From Durusdinium trenchii (taxonomy: Eukaryota; Sar; Dinophyceae; Suessiales; Symbiodiniaceae): a DNA stretch of 64,000 bases. Each line of letters opens with the position of its first letter. Position 1 is the stretch's first letter. The notes below the pieces were generated by a model. That model saw only the letters and a list, made by a program, of their open reading frames with translations, was not told the origin of the DNA and did not search any database. Positions 42,958 through 54,800 of this stretch are shown here, in pieces. The translations under genes and the position numbers were made by a program. Location: NCBI GenBank assembly GCA_963970005.1, contig CAXAMN010026373.1:131791-195790 (forward strand). The letters run 5' to 3'.

Positions 42958-43291
42958 GTGTGGCCACGGAGATGGAGAGATCGCTTCGACCGCACCGATC
43001 GGTGGGCGAAGAACCACACGATGCCAGGGGGGCGAGATCCAAGTCGGGCGAAGACATTCCATAGCGGTATATACCCCAAGTAGTACCCCAAGTATCAGAG
43101 TGTTTGGTTTCGAGAGGAAGACACCTCCATGCAAAGGGTGGACATGAAATTATGGATCCATGTAGGATCCATGTTGATGGATCCTGGCGGGTCATCGCCA
43201 TGCCTGGCCATGCCTCGCCGGTGCCTCGCTGCTCAAATTCATGGGCAGCTGTTCGCTCGGGAAAGCTGAGCGAAAGATGAAAGGATGAAGA

Positions 43292-43522
43292 GAACCACAA
43301 CCATGCTACTAGTAGCGATGCCCTTTGCTACTAGTAGCTTCTTGCTCCTGGTAGTATGGCCAGGAGCCCCTAGTAGCGTCCTTGCTCCTAGTAGCGATGC
43401 CAGGAGCCCCTAGTAGCTTCTTGCCATGACACTTTAACAGTGGATGCAGGAGATGACATTCGCTGGTTACAAAAGATTTAGGACATCCTCTAGACAATTC
43501 CAAGTGAACCACAACAACCATG
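43292..43522 (-). mobile_element. R2 array within a 14-17 bp direct repeat
   Basis: GAACCACAACCATG (43292-43305) and GAACCACAACAACCATG (43506-43522) flank an R2 array (43306-43424) plus about 80 bp of unrelated sequence. Apart from a 3-bp indel the flanks are identical. It may be a target duplication around a larger insertion that includes the array. Confidence 0.45.
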
Positions 43523-43685
43523 TCAGTAAACCAGTAGACATGGTCCTTTTTGAGGTCTTGGCTGTAGGTGGAGCTCTGGTTTAAGCCTAAGCCCTCTCAT
43601 GCCAGGGATAGTCAATGGATGATCCCACCCCTGATCCTCATGTGGGGCAGCTCCGGATGCAGTCCTTCCAAGGAGCCATCGCTCG

Positions 43686-43948
43686 TGCGTGCTGAGTAAA
43701 CCACGATGGTGGGCGGAGTGTAACTGGGTTCCGGATCTCAAGGCTCACCAGGATGAGATCCTCCCCCCAGCCCTTCGAAAAGGAGCTATGTCTATGTACT
43801 TCACCCAAGACATCATCAACCCTTCGATCAAATCCTCCCTGAGCCCCTTTGCGCCTGTGTTGAAAGCCATGTCGTTCAAGCGACGGAAACTGCCTTGGGC
43901 GCCGGCGGACCCCGTCGCTGCTGGTCGAGGAGGCGTCGTAGCATCATA
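43686..43948 (+). CDS. Candidate exon, unknown function
   Basis: After a GCTGAG acceptor-like site the frame reads KPRWWAECNWVPDLKAHQDE then ILPPALRKGAMSMYFTQDII and NPSIKSSLSPFAPVLKAMSF, ending in a Gly/Ala-rich stretch before a lone R1 unit at 43949-43972. The Trp/Cys-rich opening and regular spacing of hydrophobic residues look like real protein. A preceding frame (DDPTPDPHVGQLRMQSFQGA at about 43618-43690) may be its upstream exon. No family recognised. Confidence 0.3.
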
Positions 43949-44236
43949 TGGAGGCCATCGCTATTGGGTTCCTTAAAACCTTTTCCTATAAGGGTATATA
44001 AGGGTATTATTCTGTTTAGGGTTGGGTGTATCATTCACCAGTACCGACCATTTTTGGGGTGACACTTCAGCCTTCTGTTCTCTTACTGAAACCGCGGAGC
44101 TTGGCAATTTCAGGGACTGCCTCTTTGTGGGGGGTCAGCCACGGATGAGTGGATAGATAGAGATTCGGTTTGGCATCCATAAGTGATATTTATCATGGTT
44201 TATCCGTTTTTTTGGGGGATGGAATGGATTGAACGG

Positions 44237-44410
44237 CGTTTGAGCACCAACACGTGGAGCAGCAACAGGATGACCCTGAAGCTCAGTGCTGTGGAGGTCA
44301 AGTCACTGTTTATGAAAAAAACATCCTCGCCATCCGGAAGACTGGCAATTCCCTCCTCGCTTGGAAGGCTGATGTTCCTGTGAACAAGCGAGCTTCGTCT
44401 TTGAACTAAC
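44237..44410 (+). CDS. Candidate C-terminal exon, unknown function
   Basis: The frame reads FEHQHVEQQQDDPEAQCCGG and QVTVYEKNILAIRKTGNSLL, then AWKADVPVNKRASSLN and a stop. It is natural-looking, with an acidic Gln-rich start and a beta-strand-like middle. It differs from a longer overlapping frame in another phase. Splice borders and family are unknown. Confidence 0.25.
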
Positions 44411-44730
44411 CCCGCTGCGTGTCTCTCTCAACCCTCGTTCACTGGCCGCGTCGTCAGAATGTTTTTGTCAGCCTTCTCCATGAAAAACCGAGTCCGACGC
44501 ATGAAAAAAAACGAAAAGCAAACCATGTTCTTCGGAGAAACCTCCAAACCTTCGTGCTCTCCACAGTTTCGACCAAACCTTAGGGGCGATCCAGAACGCT
44601 GCCGAGCGTAGGCGCGATGGTTCGCAACGGGCCATCCGTGGGCGGCCATGGATCGCTTTGTGGGTCTGATGCTTTGGGTGTTTAGATCAGGAAAAGAACC
44701 TTGGTGGATGTCGAACGCCTCGGACATGTA

Positions 44731-44848
44731 CTCATATAATCTCATATTAATATATACAAACACAAGTTATACTAAAATTACAATATAGTTACATATATAT
44801 ATCCTATATACTATATATTAAAATATACATATATATATATATACATCA
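44731..44848. repeat. AT-rich low-complexity tract
   Basis: Nearly pure A/T with (AT)n and TATACTA steps. Confidence 0.85.
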
Positions 44849-44987
44849 CCCAGCTGGACAAGTTAATAGAGGGGTCCGATGTAAGACACCTACGAGGGGC
44901 CCCTCTTGTCAGAAAGTAGTGTCAGCCCGCCGCGAGGATGAAAGGTAGTCTCACAGCCGTGGGTCTTTAAGTGGTTCGTTTTGAAAC

Positions 44988-45269
44988 TCAGTTGTTGGCA
45001 GGATTGTAGGACAAATTGTCCGGGAGGTCATTTGTGGCATGTGTCGCTTGTGTCTCCTTTGTATCGGACGTCGTGCCACTGAAAGAATGTGGTGTTCCAG
45101 TCGCTGCAACTGCTGTAAGAGTATATGTTGTCCCAATGAACAGACCACTTACGTCCCACCGGGATACGGACCCTTCGTCGACAACAGGACCGCCCCGGAT
45201 GGGCGAGAACGTGCCGCCGAGGTGGGCGGGCTTGGATGGGGCGATGGGCTCCAGGTCGTCAGCTAGCAA
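44988..45269 (-). CDS. Ambiguous open region (both strands)
   Basis: The minus strand reads a 93-codon frame with SVSRWDVSGLFIGTTYTLTA. The plus strand over the same bases reads a Cys-rich frame (MWCSSRCNCCKSICCPNEQT). At most one can be real and I cannot decide which. Confidence 0.15.
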   Translation of the reverse strand: MLADDLEPIAPSKPAHLGGTFSPIRGGPVVDEGSVSRWDVSGLFIGTTYTLTAVAATGTPHSFSGTTSDTKETQATHATNDLPDNLSYNPANN

Positions 45270-45291
45270 TATTTTATTCTAATTACACTTA

Positions 45292-45696
45292 ATTCTATAT
45301 TGTTTCTACTAGCTTCTTGTTACTAGTAGTAAGGCCCTCGTTACTAGTAGCGATGCACTTGTTCCTAGTAGCTTATTGTTTCTACTNNNNNNNNNNNNNN
45401 NNNNNNNNNNNNNNNNNNNNNNNNNNNNNNNNNNNNNNNNNNNNNNNNNNNNNNNNNNNNNNNNNNNNNNNNNNNNNNNNNNNNNNNNNNNNNNNNNNNN
45501 NNNNNNNNNNNNNNNNNNNNNNNNNNNNNNNNNNNNNNNNNNNNNNNNNNNNNNNNNNNNNNNNNNNNNNNNNNNNNNNNNNNNNNNNNNNNNNNNNNNN
45601 NNNNNNNNNNNNNNNNNNNNNNNTTGCTCCTAGTAGCGATGCACTTGTTCCTAGTAGCTTATTGTTTCTATTCTATATATTGTTTCTACTAGCTGA
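45292..45696. repeat. R2 array interrupted by a 237-base gap, with repeated flanks
   Basis: R2 units at 45305-45386 and 45624-45665 surround the N run 45387-45623. The left flank TCTATATTGTTTCTACTAGC (from 45292) recurs at the right as TCTATATATTGTTTCTACTA (from 45674), with a 2-bp indel. Part of this string belongs to the array itself, so a target duplication is possible but not secure. Confidence 0.75.
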
Positions 45697-45821
45697 CCAC
45701 CGGTACTTCGGATTGGGCCGGTGCAATCAAGGACCTCATGGGCCATAGCACGTCCTCTCGTTTCTTCGGATTGGATGGTGCACGTCCGGTGGAAAGTTCT
45801 GGGCCTCACCGCTTGGGAGTC

Positions 45822-46128
45822 GGTTCAGCTAGTAGAAACAAGAAGCTACTAGTAACAAGTGCATCGCTTCTAGTAACAAGTGCCTTACTAGTAGTAGCAA
45901 TGTTCGCTACTAGGAGCAAAGAGCATCGCTACTAGGAGCATGGACGCTACTAGGGGCTCCTGGCATTACTACTAGGAACAAGAGGACGGTACTAGTAACA
46001 AAGGATGAGCAATGCCGTGCCCTTTGCTCCTAGTAGCGAACATGGCTCCTAGTAGTAAGGCCAGGAGCCCCTAGTAGCGATGCCCTTTGCTCCTAGTAGC
46101 GTTTTAAAAATGGGTTGCTGAACCAGTC
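45822..46128. mobile_element. R2 foldback element with 8-bp terminal inverted repeat
   Basis: A roughly 280-bp R2 array whose left half (for example ACTAGGGGCTCCTGGCATTA) is complementary to its right half (AAGGCCAGGAGCCCCTAGTA). The outermost bases are GGTTCAGC (45822-45829) and GCTGAACC (46117-46124), exact inverted copies, flanked by AGTC on both sides (45818-45821 and 46125-46128). This looks like a small terminal-inverted-repeat element with a 4-bp target duplication, though such short matches could be coincidental. Confidence 0.5.
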
Positions 46129-48250
46129 CCCTGCCACCGAGTTGGACATCCATTTGCCCTCTGAGGCGAGTGGTCCAAAGAGCTTAGACACCAAGCCCAG
46201 GCTCGAAATCGGCCATGGAGATATATGGAGACCCTGTTCACAGATGGAAAAAACAACTATTCGCATTGATCACTTTTACTGATCACAGACGTTCTTTTCT
46301 TTTTAACCATACTGCGAATCTGAAGGGGCTAGCGACTCAGAAGGAAATGCCCATCACGCCCCACCAAGCAGCTTGTTTTGTCCTTGAGCGTCAGATTCCG
46401 AAGATGCCGCCACTACGGTGTTGTGTTCTGTTGGACAAAGGATGGGTATATGGCGCTTGTTAATCAAGAGTCTACGTCGTTGCTTATGAAGGCATCATTC
46501 CTGGGGCTGCTGTACTCTTTAATCCTAACCCACCAGCACAGTATCAGTCAGAATGACACTAGCGAAGGCATGCCAAAATGACGAGATCAAAGTCACATGC
46601 CAATACCATTGCAATGACAGCAAACAACAAACAAGCAGCAACAAGAAACGCAAGCATACATGTATCCGGCCATCCAGCTAACCAACCAATCAGCCAGCCA
46701 TCCAACAGTAGACTCCAACAAGGCCTTTGCAAAGCAGTCTGGTCAGGGCGAGCATAGTTCGATACATCCACTTGGATTCCTTCATTCGTCCAATGTTTTT
46801 GTTGTTTTTTTGTTCAATTTTTTGAGAAGCTGGAAGGGAACCGCCCGAATGGCAGGGAGGCGGAAGAGCGCGCAGAGCTCCCTATGCCAAGAGCGCCTGC
46901 CGCGGAAGTAGCGGAAGCTTGGCTTCTGAATGTTCACCACCTTGAGAAAGATCCGCAAAGAGCAGACCTTTTTGGAGGGACAAATATCAGAATATCAAGG
47001 CTGCTCCGAGCTTACTTGGACTCATGTAGGTCACGCAGGGGTAAACTCAGAACGTGAACAGCTCCTCACAAATGGCCCATAGGGACTCTGGATTCAGTGT
47101 GGTTGCTGCAGGCCTTGCATTTTTCTATATGTTTGCTGTAAAAATAGATTGCCTCCCTCATGCGGTTGGATCTTGTTTTGGCCAGGCCCTTAAGCAGACA
47201 GGCTCCTCAAGCTCAAGGGCAACTTGTACATCTGTAACTTTTGAAGAAAGGACCAAATCCACAAAACAGAAAACATGTTTAGTTCATTAGCCCGCTTCTG
47301 AAAGAATGTGCAGCTGGCTAGACATTCAACAACTTCACGCACAATCTCGCCCCACGGATGTTGGCAAAGATGGACGCCTGCTTTTCAGTGGTACTTCGGC
47401 ACAGAAGTCTAGCTGGACTGGGCAGGGCTGGTCACCACTGCAGCTTTGGAAGAGGCCCACCTTCCCAGAAAGTTTGAAGCTTGAGTTCTTAGGAAGAAAC
47501 TTCTACAACGAGTTCATTGTACGCTTCTTTGGCGTTCTTTACTTGACCGCGGGGACCTCATTCAAAGTGTTCAAGCAAAGGGCACTTGCCCGAGTTATTC
47601 TCTGGAAGCGTGTGTCCGGAACATGAAACAAACTCCTTGCCAGGATCCAGGTTGATCTTCCAAATCCAGAAATTTCAGGAATCTTTAGACAGTATTGACA
47701 ATTGGCCAATGTCAAGGCTAGTTTACAAGAACCTAAAGGGCATTGTGGATCTTTGGTCATGTCTTCTGTTCATACTGCACCCGCTCAGTACCAACTCTGA
47801 CTCATTGAGCAGCAAGCCAGAGCAGCAGCATGTCTGCGTAGACTGCATTGACTTGCTGTTTTGTGGATTCCCTTGCCTCGGTTTGTCTCCATTGAAGCAA
47901 CAGCCGCTACGCTTCCAACCGGCCCAACAGAGCACTACAGCTGATGTTTTCTATGGCCTGTTGCCCCTGAGCTGACTGCGTATTGCAGAAGCGGAAAGTT
48001 GACGACAAGGTCTGCCCTTGTGACACCACGTGCCATGGTCAAAGCGAAGAAATGTTATTTTCATTGCGTCTTCGTTTTTTGCCGGGGCTTGTCGTGAATG
48101 CGAATGACATATGTCCAGGTGTCTCAGAAGATGCTTGGGGGGAAGTGCAGTCAGCCCTTTTTTCTGAGGGGAAGGCCATCTAACCATCACCACATATCAC
48201 CACTGGTTTTGACAATGGCATTTGCCCCAATCACTCTCTTACTGCACCTC
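46129..48250. other. No confident gene
   Basis: Several plus-strand frames of 70-130 codons (46215-46463, 47306-47626, 47586-47975, 47983-48183) are read, some after AG acceptor-like sites. 47983-48183 contains KVCPCDTTCHGQ. None has a recognised family, so I list the region rather than individual genes. The locus may hold exons of an unidentified gene. Confidence 0.3.
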
Positions 48251-48255
48251 ATTAG

Positions 48256-48618
48256 GTCGCTGAGCAATCCGCATGGGTAAAGGATGTTTGCCCAGTGTGT
48301 GGTAGTCTATTTCGCCGCCGAAGCAAATTTTGGAACGCAACGATGCTTTCACCTTTGCATGGTACATGTGACTTATTACTTGGAGTGAGTGGTAAAGGCC
48401 AAGACGGCGAGAAGTGCGCGGTTGCTTGGTTTGTGTTTTCTTCTCAAGGTCGACATCGCGCGACAGCCAGTGCAGTGTTGCAGGATGTAGCGCTTTGGCT
48501 GATACCTGCGCTCCTGCAAGTCTTCAATCTCATGCGGGGCTGGACGTCCTTTTGGCGTGGCTATGTCCGAACTAATCACTTTCATGGACTTTCTTGTCTG
48601 TCCCCCTCGTTCACATAG
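48256..48618 (+). CDS. Candidate exon with CPVCG knuckle
   Basis: An open frame reads AEQSAWVKDVCPVCGSLFRR and RSKFWNATMLSPLHGTCDL, then a mixed segment with QDVALWLIPALLQVFNLMRG, before a stop at 48616-48618. The CxxC followed by RRRSKFW resembles a half zinc finger, with CDL as a possible third ligand. No ATG start; likely an internal or terminal exon. Minus-strand frames overlap only partly. Family unknown. Confidence 0.27.
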   Translation, partial: VAEQSAWVKDVCPVCGSLFRRRSKFWNATMLSPLHGTCDLLLGVSGKGQDGEKCAVAWFVFSSQGRHRATASAVLQDVALWLIPALLQVFNLMRGWTSFWRGYVRTNHFHGLSCLSPSFT

Positions 48619-51593
48619 TTATGTCTCAGCTGTCTGCCGCATTTTTTGAGCCTCTGCCACTGGCGCGTCGGGCTAGTCCTGATGCAGTGGACGCTACACC
48701 TGCGGAGTTTGCAGGTGTGTTTCGCGCCGGCCGCGAAGGCTAGGCTCCCACGCGTAGCGTGAAACATTCCAGCCGGACTGAGTGCCTTTGCAATTCGATC
48801 CTCCGAAGAATCCAGCGCCCCTGTTTTGCAAACGCTTGGATTCCCTGGAAGCCTTGGAAACCAGCAACAAGTTGGATGCAATGCTGCATCATGTGTTGGG
48901 CCTTGCTTGCTTCGGCCAGGCGCATTGAAGTGGTGCACAATGTGAAGATCAAAGGCCCCAATCTGATGCCAGGCGGTGCGTCGATCATTTCCAACCAAAC
49001 ACTGAAGATGAGCAAGGCGGGTGAAGTTTTGTAGGGTTGTGCCACTGAACACCTGAAGGCATGAAGCCGGATGAAAAATAAGCGCCTTTGGTGGCAGGGT
49101 CTTCAGAACACACATGAATACCTACCAGTACCTACAAGGCATTTGATATGTGTGTTTGCTCTAAACTTGCAAACTCTAAAGTGGCCCGGGGACGTAAACT
49201 TTCCAGCACGTGATGACTAGGGAATCTCACGCAGTTCCGTGTGATGTAGGGCTGGGGCGCATCCCCCGCCTCAATGGAAGGAGAAGGCACAGGTCCTAGC
49301 TCATTAGATTTCAGACTGTGTTTGGTTGAGACCTGTTTTGTGACCTCGGCTTTGACTTCTCAACGCTGGTAAGAGAAGACGGCAAACATCTGAATGCCTC
49401 AAAGATCTCCAGATATATCTCTGATCAACTTGGATTTTTTTAGCCCAGCCGGCTTGGGGGACGTTTCCGGACACACAAGACCGACAACCACTCGCGCTTC
49501 TGTTAGGGCAAAGCACCAGACTTAAAACACACGTTATGCCTGGAACTTCTTGAGGCCTTTCGTCCTTTTCTTCTCTTCTTTCAAACCTTTAGTTTGTAAT
49601 TGCATTTCTTATGATGTCTTCATTTGTTGTTAGGTCATTTTTTTGGAGACCGGCCCTAGCAGAGGCTGGTGACGGGTGCATTTTTTTGTCTATCATTTAT
49701 CATAAGGAAGCGTCCGGAATGCACCGTTCATTTTGGAGGGAACGTACCTGGGATATTCACCGCAGATCAGTTGCAGATCCGCCTTGCAAGGTGAGCGATC
49801 GACCAGAGGGCGGCGTGAAACGCTCCAGGCAATGAGAGGTTTCGCACGATGCCTTCAGAACCTGGATTAGATGGTTGTGCACGATGTTGACCATGTCGTC
49901 CCCCGGTTACGCCGTGTTTTTTTTTGGGAACCACTTGTTAGGCGTCATATCGCGGTATCAGTCTGAAGAGCCTTCAGTGTTGGGGAATCGGTTTTTCGCC
50001 ACATAGACGGAAGGGAGAAGACGGTGTTCTTCCAACCTAAAAGTAAAAGGAACCTAAGAGGAATGGCCTGGAAAGGAGCGGGTGTGACAGACTGGGAAGG
50101 CAATCGGTCTTATTGAGGTTTCTGCAAGTATGGCATAACATACATGTCGTGTGATTGTTTTCTCTTTTCCATATGCATTTGCAGCCCTGATTTCAGATTC
50201 CGGATTTGTTTCGGCAGAAACTTGAATGGGGGTCCTTACTTTTCATTTCCACTTGGCAGGCCAGAGGCGCCCTGTGCTGCTGAAGCCGCGGAAGCTGTGG
50301 ATTCTTGGCCGAGCCTATTTGGTTTTTGGTTTAATCAATTCTTTGTCACTTCCTCTTATGAGCATTGGATACGCATGTGTACCGCCAAAATCCCCGAAGA
50401 GTAGTTGAAAAATTCAAGACTTGCCTATCTATCAGTGTTTCCTCGTCAGCATAAGCAATCCACAAGCAACTAGCCCTGGACGAAATACACTCTAATAATG
50501 GTGTGAGGGCTTCCAATGAAGTGCAATGGCATAGTACTCGATGTTCAGAAAGGGCAAGGCATCCCAATTTGTCCTGATTCAGATTGCTTCGGCTTGTTAG
50601 GCTTGTTCCCCCTAGACCAGCTCCAGCAATTCCAGAATCTTTGCGATCGGCTCAAAGCGACTTGTACAAGTCCTGAGATCCAGTATATAAATGGATCCGA
50701 TTTTGTTCTTTAACCCATATCCATATATATATATATACCCTATATGTGTGATTTCAATGCAACCGGACTTCAATTCTTCTTCGGCCGGACGAGTACTTCG
50801 TCCATGGTTCCTTGGCGTCCGGAGCCTGCGCCGTTTCCAGTGCCGGTGCCCGACCTGGAAGCCGAAGTCTGCGCCGTCACGAAACAAGCACCTTGTGCCG
50901 TCAGACCTTGAAGGGAACAATCGGACATCCCAAAAAGGATTGGTGTTAGTTGAGAGAGCTGGCCACTGACAAATAAGACTTCTTTTTGAATAATAAGGGA
51001 GTGTATTCCATATATAACATCATCTTTCCACATCTGAAGTGAAGCATTCGCTCTTTTGGATTTTCGAGGCATCTGTGAGATCCCAAACCTCGTTGTCCTC
51101 AGAGCTGGCACCGAAGTTACTCCGTGGGGTGGCGCTGGATTCGTGCTTGCAGTGGCTTGGGGGAGACAAACCACGAAGGACGTTTTGTGGGGTGGCGCCG
51201 CCTGCGCTGGAGGTCAAAACGCGATGTTCTTCCGGAAGTTGGCATGGACTGAGTTTTGAAAGCTGAGGGTCCCGTTACTCAAGAAGGCCCAAGTAGAGAA
51301 GCATGTTTCTTAAGTGGTCCAAGAGTTCTTTAAGAGTGTGGATCGCTGTGAACTGCCAGGTCCATCTTTCATCCATAATGATCGACTCCGTAACCCACCG
51401 GAGAGCAGGAATACCTTGCTTTTGGCTGTGGCGGTTGCAAAGAACATAATTTGAACTATTGAAGTAAAGTTGGGGCAAGAATTGAACTCGCGTTTGGGTG
51501 CCAACAGCTGTTCGGGTGTTCTTCATCGTTTTTGGGACGGACGAGACGATGTCAGTACATCGTTTGTCTAAGGTGTTGGGGTGCACATTTCAG
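48619..51593. other. No confident gene; possible upstream exons of the membrane-protein gene
   Basis: Frames at 50226-50408 (RKLWILGRAYLVFGLINSLS, hydrophobic) and 51056-51259 could be upstream exons of the gene starting at 51594, but I cannot place borders. An (AT)n tract lies at about 50722-50738. The remaining frames overlap in both strands and have no motif. Confidence 0.3.
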
Positions 51594-51857
51594 TGAAAGT
51601 GCTTCTTTGGAAGGTTATCAGCTCAGCAGGGAGACTGAGTGCATCAACCAGTTCTTAAGCCATGATTGGAAGACTCCGCGTTGGTCAAAGACGCTCGCAT
51701 TGCTGGTCTTTTACAACAGTGTGCCCGCTGCCGTTGCGACCATCTGCGTGAGCAGTGTGACGTGCGGCTTGCTTCTGAGCCGCAGGCTTCCAGGAGGTTG
51801 GCCCACAGCAAGTATCTCAACCTACTCCACGTTTCTCATCTTTTTTTGCTTTGGGCA
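51594..51857 (+). CDS. Exon block 1 of the membrane-protein gene
   Basis: Starts after a CACATTTCAG acceptor (51584-51593). It reads the FLSHDW motif at about 51651-51668, then two membrane segments ([20 protein letters not shown] and [14 protein letters not shown]). The frame meets TGA at 51870, so the exon must end just before, probably at a GC or GT site within GGGCAACTTGGTGG. Confidence 0.55.
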
Positions 51858-54800
51858 ACTTGGTGGAACATGACTCTTTTTTTGGCCGTTTAGCCTTTGT
51901 TAAGACCACCAAGCCTTCCCTACCAGAAGGATTACTTACTAGGTTACTAGGCCAAACCGTCCAAGGTTGTGTCATTTTACGGCGAACACCTGGTTTTGCT
52001 TCACGTTTCATCCACCCTTTCCATGAAGCTGCTCAAGTGAGTTTCTTTGGAAAACGGCCAAGGCAACGGTTGCGACGTCTCGCTTGCTGTTCGGTGCCGA
52101 TGGTCTTCCTGGACCGACTTTGTATCGCACAGCATGACGAGGAGCTCAAGCGACAGGGCATCCTGGGATTGGCTGGCTTTTTGCTCAAGTGGCACGGCTT
52201 GGCACATGTGTTGAGGGCTCAAGAATCTTTGGGCTGTAAGAACACGGTGAGTAGCAAGGTCCAGAGGATCAGTTTAAGATAACAGTGTTTGTCGAGGGGG
52301 GTCAAGTCAGCGTAACGAAAAATCAGCGCCAAGGAACATTCTAATCACAAGCTCAACATCTTGACAAGCAATCACGACAAGCAACCTTCCACAAGACACG
52401 CCTCGCCTCTGCATGTGGCAGAGGGTCTGCGGATGCCGGCAGATTACAGATCACGTACAGCAAATCGACGTCACGACTTGTTACACTGCAAACTTCAAAC
52501 AATAGATTTATTGTTAATCTTCGTTACGTGTGCTTGAAGCTGATCAATTAGTGGCATACCGAGATGTCCAGTTCCACTTCATGGTTTGCAAGTGTCCCGC
52601 CTCCTAGCTCCGAAATTTGGCCCTATGATGTCGTGCATCGGAAAGTTAATCCCACCGAGATCATATACTAAGATGCAGAGATGCAATGCAAGACTAAACT
52701 TTCTGGCTGTGTGCAGCCAATTGAAAAGTCTGGCATGATTTTGTATTGCAATTTACGATAGCCAATCTCAGAAGAGTCTTTTTTGGGACAAGCTCTTCCT
52801 CTCTGTGGACGACGGGGGAGGGTTGAGCCGGGATTACACATCATTTTTCTGTCCAGCAAAGTGACCAGATGTAGAGGGTGAGAGAAAATCCCAACAAACA
52901 GGTTGTCCACTAGTCGGACTAGTCGTTGTTTTAGCTGCTAAAGGGCTTAGCTAGTCATATTTCTATATGTTTGACACGTATTTGATGTTATGCAGCATCA
53001 CCTAATGACTGAGATGTGGGGTATCACAATTTTAACCCTGTACCTTCAATGCGAGTGGAACATGTGTAGCATTTCTGCCGTGGAATCACAAGCGTCGCAA
53101 GGTCCCAGAAACTGTTGATCCTTTGGACTCCTCGCACCTTCACTCGAGTGTGGTGTACCTTTGAGTCCTGGGCTTGCGAAGGAGAAAGTGTTTCCTTTGT
53201 ACTGAGTTGTATATGTTTTAAAGCTGTCGTTTCTTTCTTGCTTTGATGGCGCAGTGAAATTATGTGTGACACTTGTTTCCTTCAAGTGGAGTCAAACACT
53301 TGGGGAATCGACAGGGAACACCAGGAAGGTTGCCACATGTTGCCACCTTTATATGAAGATAATAATGAAGATCCGCAAGGAACCCCACAATTCGTAAGGA
53401 ATTGGCACATTTCCTTCGACCTGGAGGCGACAGCAAACGGGTGGAGATTCTGCCCGTCGCGATGATGTCTCTTGACCGAATCTGGATCCAGGTGTGGATC
53501 CTTTGGGATAGCAGTTCCGCTCGGGGAGGGGGGTTTGGGGACTTGGGTCATTACATTGTCCGGATTATGTCAGGGAGAGCCACCCTGCTTTTAGCCACCC
53601 TGCTTTAGCGAGGGAGTAATGGGAAAAGAAGCCGCCAGCTCAGGTCGTTGCTGATACTCACTTGTGCTGTGAACTTCATCTTCTGGTGCTTCTTTCATGT
53701 CTGGGTGTACATTGAGGAGCTAGGCTCAATGGGCATGGACGGCTTCTATATTGTTGCGCTGGCAGGAGGTATACTCTCTCCGTCGCTGCTTCTGGGGATG
53801 TCCATTCAAATCCATTTTGGGATCCAGTATATGAAGGACTTGGAGAGCCTTGGATCCGTAGAATGCAGCTCCACGCTGTGCCCCTGCGACATTGTCTTAT
53901 ATTTTTATATTATTAATGTTATATTTCAATCATCCGCATTTATGTTGGTGCTTCATGATGTCCACCCAAAAATCGGTGCCAAAACATGCGGTCTTTCTTC
54001 AGTTCCCAAGCTAGTAACGATGGCCTCCAACCTAATAGCGATGGCCTCCACCCTAGTAGCGATGGCCTCCTCTTCAGTTCCCAAGCATGAATGCCAAACA
54101 AAATACCAACCAGTGCCAGGTTGCACTGCCACGCTGCTCTGAATGGACCAAGGAACCTGGAAGGTCAAATGAAGGGCTTCAGCATTCGACAAGCTGAGTG
54201 CTCCTGCTGTGACTTGAATCACGTCCATCCACAGACTGGTGTTTCAATCCTTTGCGATCGTTCATTGGTGTTCAAGACGCTAAGACGCTGGTACCCTGCT
54301 GGCCCTGGCGATGATCACTTGGATTGATTCTCGGTCGATGGTGGTGTCGGGACGGGGGTGAGTCGCTCACTCCCTGAATGGTCCTTGAGTTCCTGTGTGG
54401 CCTTACTACTAGGAGCAAGAACGCTACGAACGGGGCTCCTGGCATTGCTACAAGTAGTTTTGCGGTGACGAAAGTACGACAGGAAATCGAGGGTAGATCC
54501 CAGTATAAAGGAGACTGTGCAGGCGAACGCATCAGGAGACTGTGCAGGCTGCCCTCAAATTGGATCAGTTTGGGAGCGCTCCTCAAAGGCTTTCGCAGGT
54601 CCATGCAAATCCCTAACTGTGCCGAACTGAATCTAGTAGCGTCCTTGCTCCTAGTAGTAAGGCCAGGAATTCTTTCTTTTTATAGAGCTCATCCAACTAT
54701 CCATCTCAGTGGCCAACAGGTCAATGCCTTCTGAAAGAGGATTGTCGGTACGAACTGGTCAAAAGGGATTCAAAGGGTCAACTTTGAGCTGCATTGTGGG

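Noticed and set aside
45317..45748. 143-codon open frame across an N run
   Set aside because: Most of its codons are N and both ends are R2 repeat.
48904..48916. TGCTTGCTTCGGC, identical to 13 bases at the 5' end of U6 snRNA
   Set aside because: The following bases (CAGGCGCATTG) do not continue as U6 and no ACAGAGA box or T-run terminator follows.
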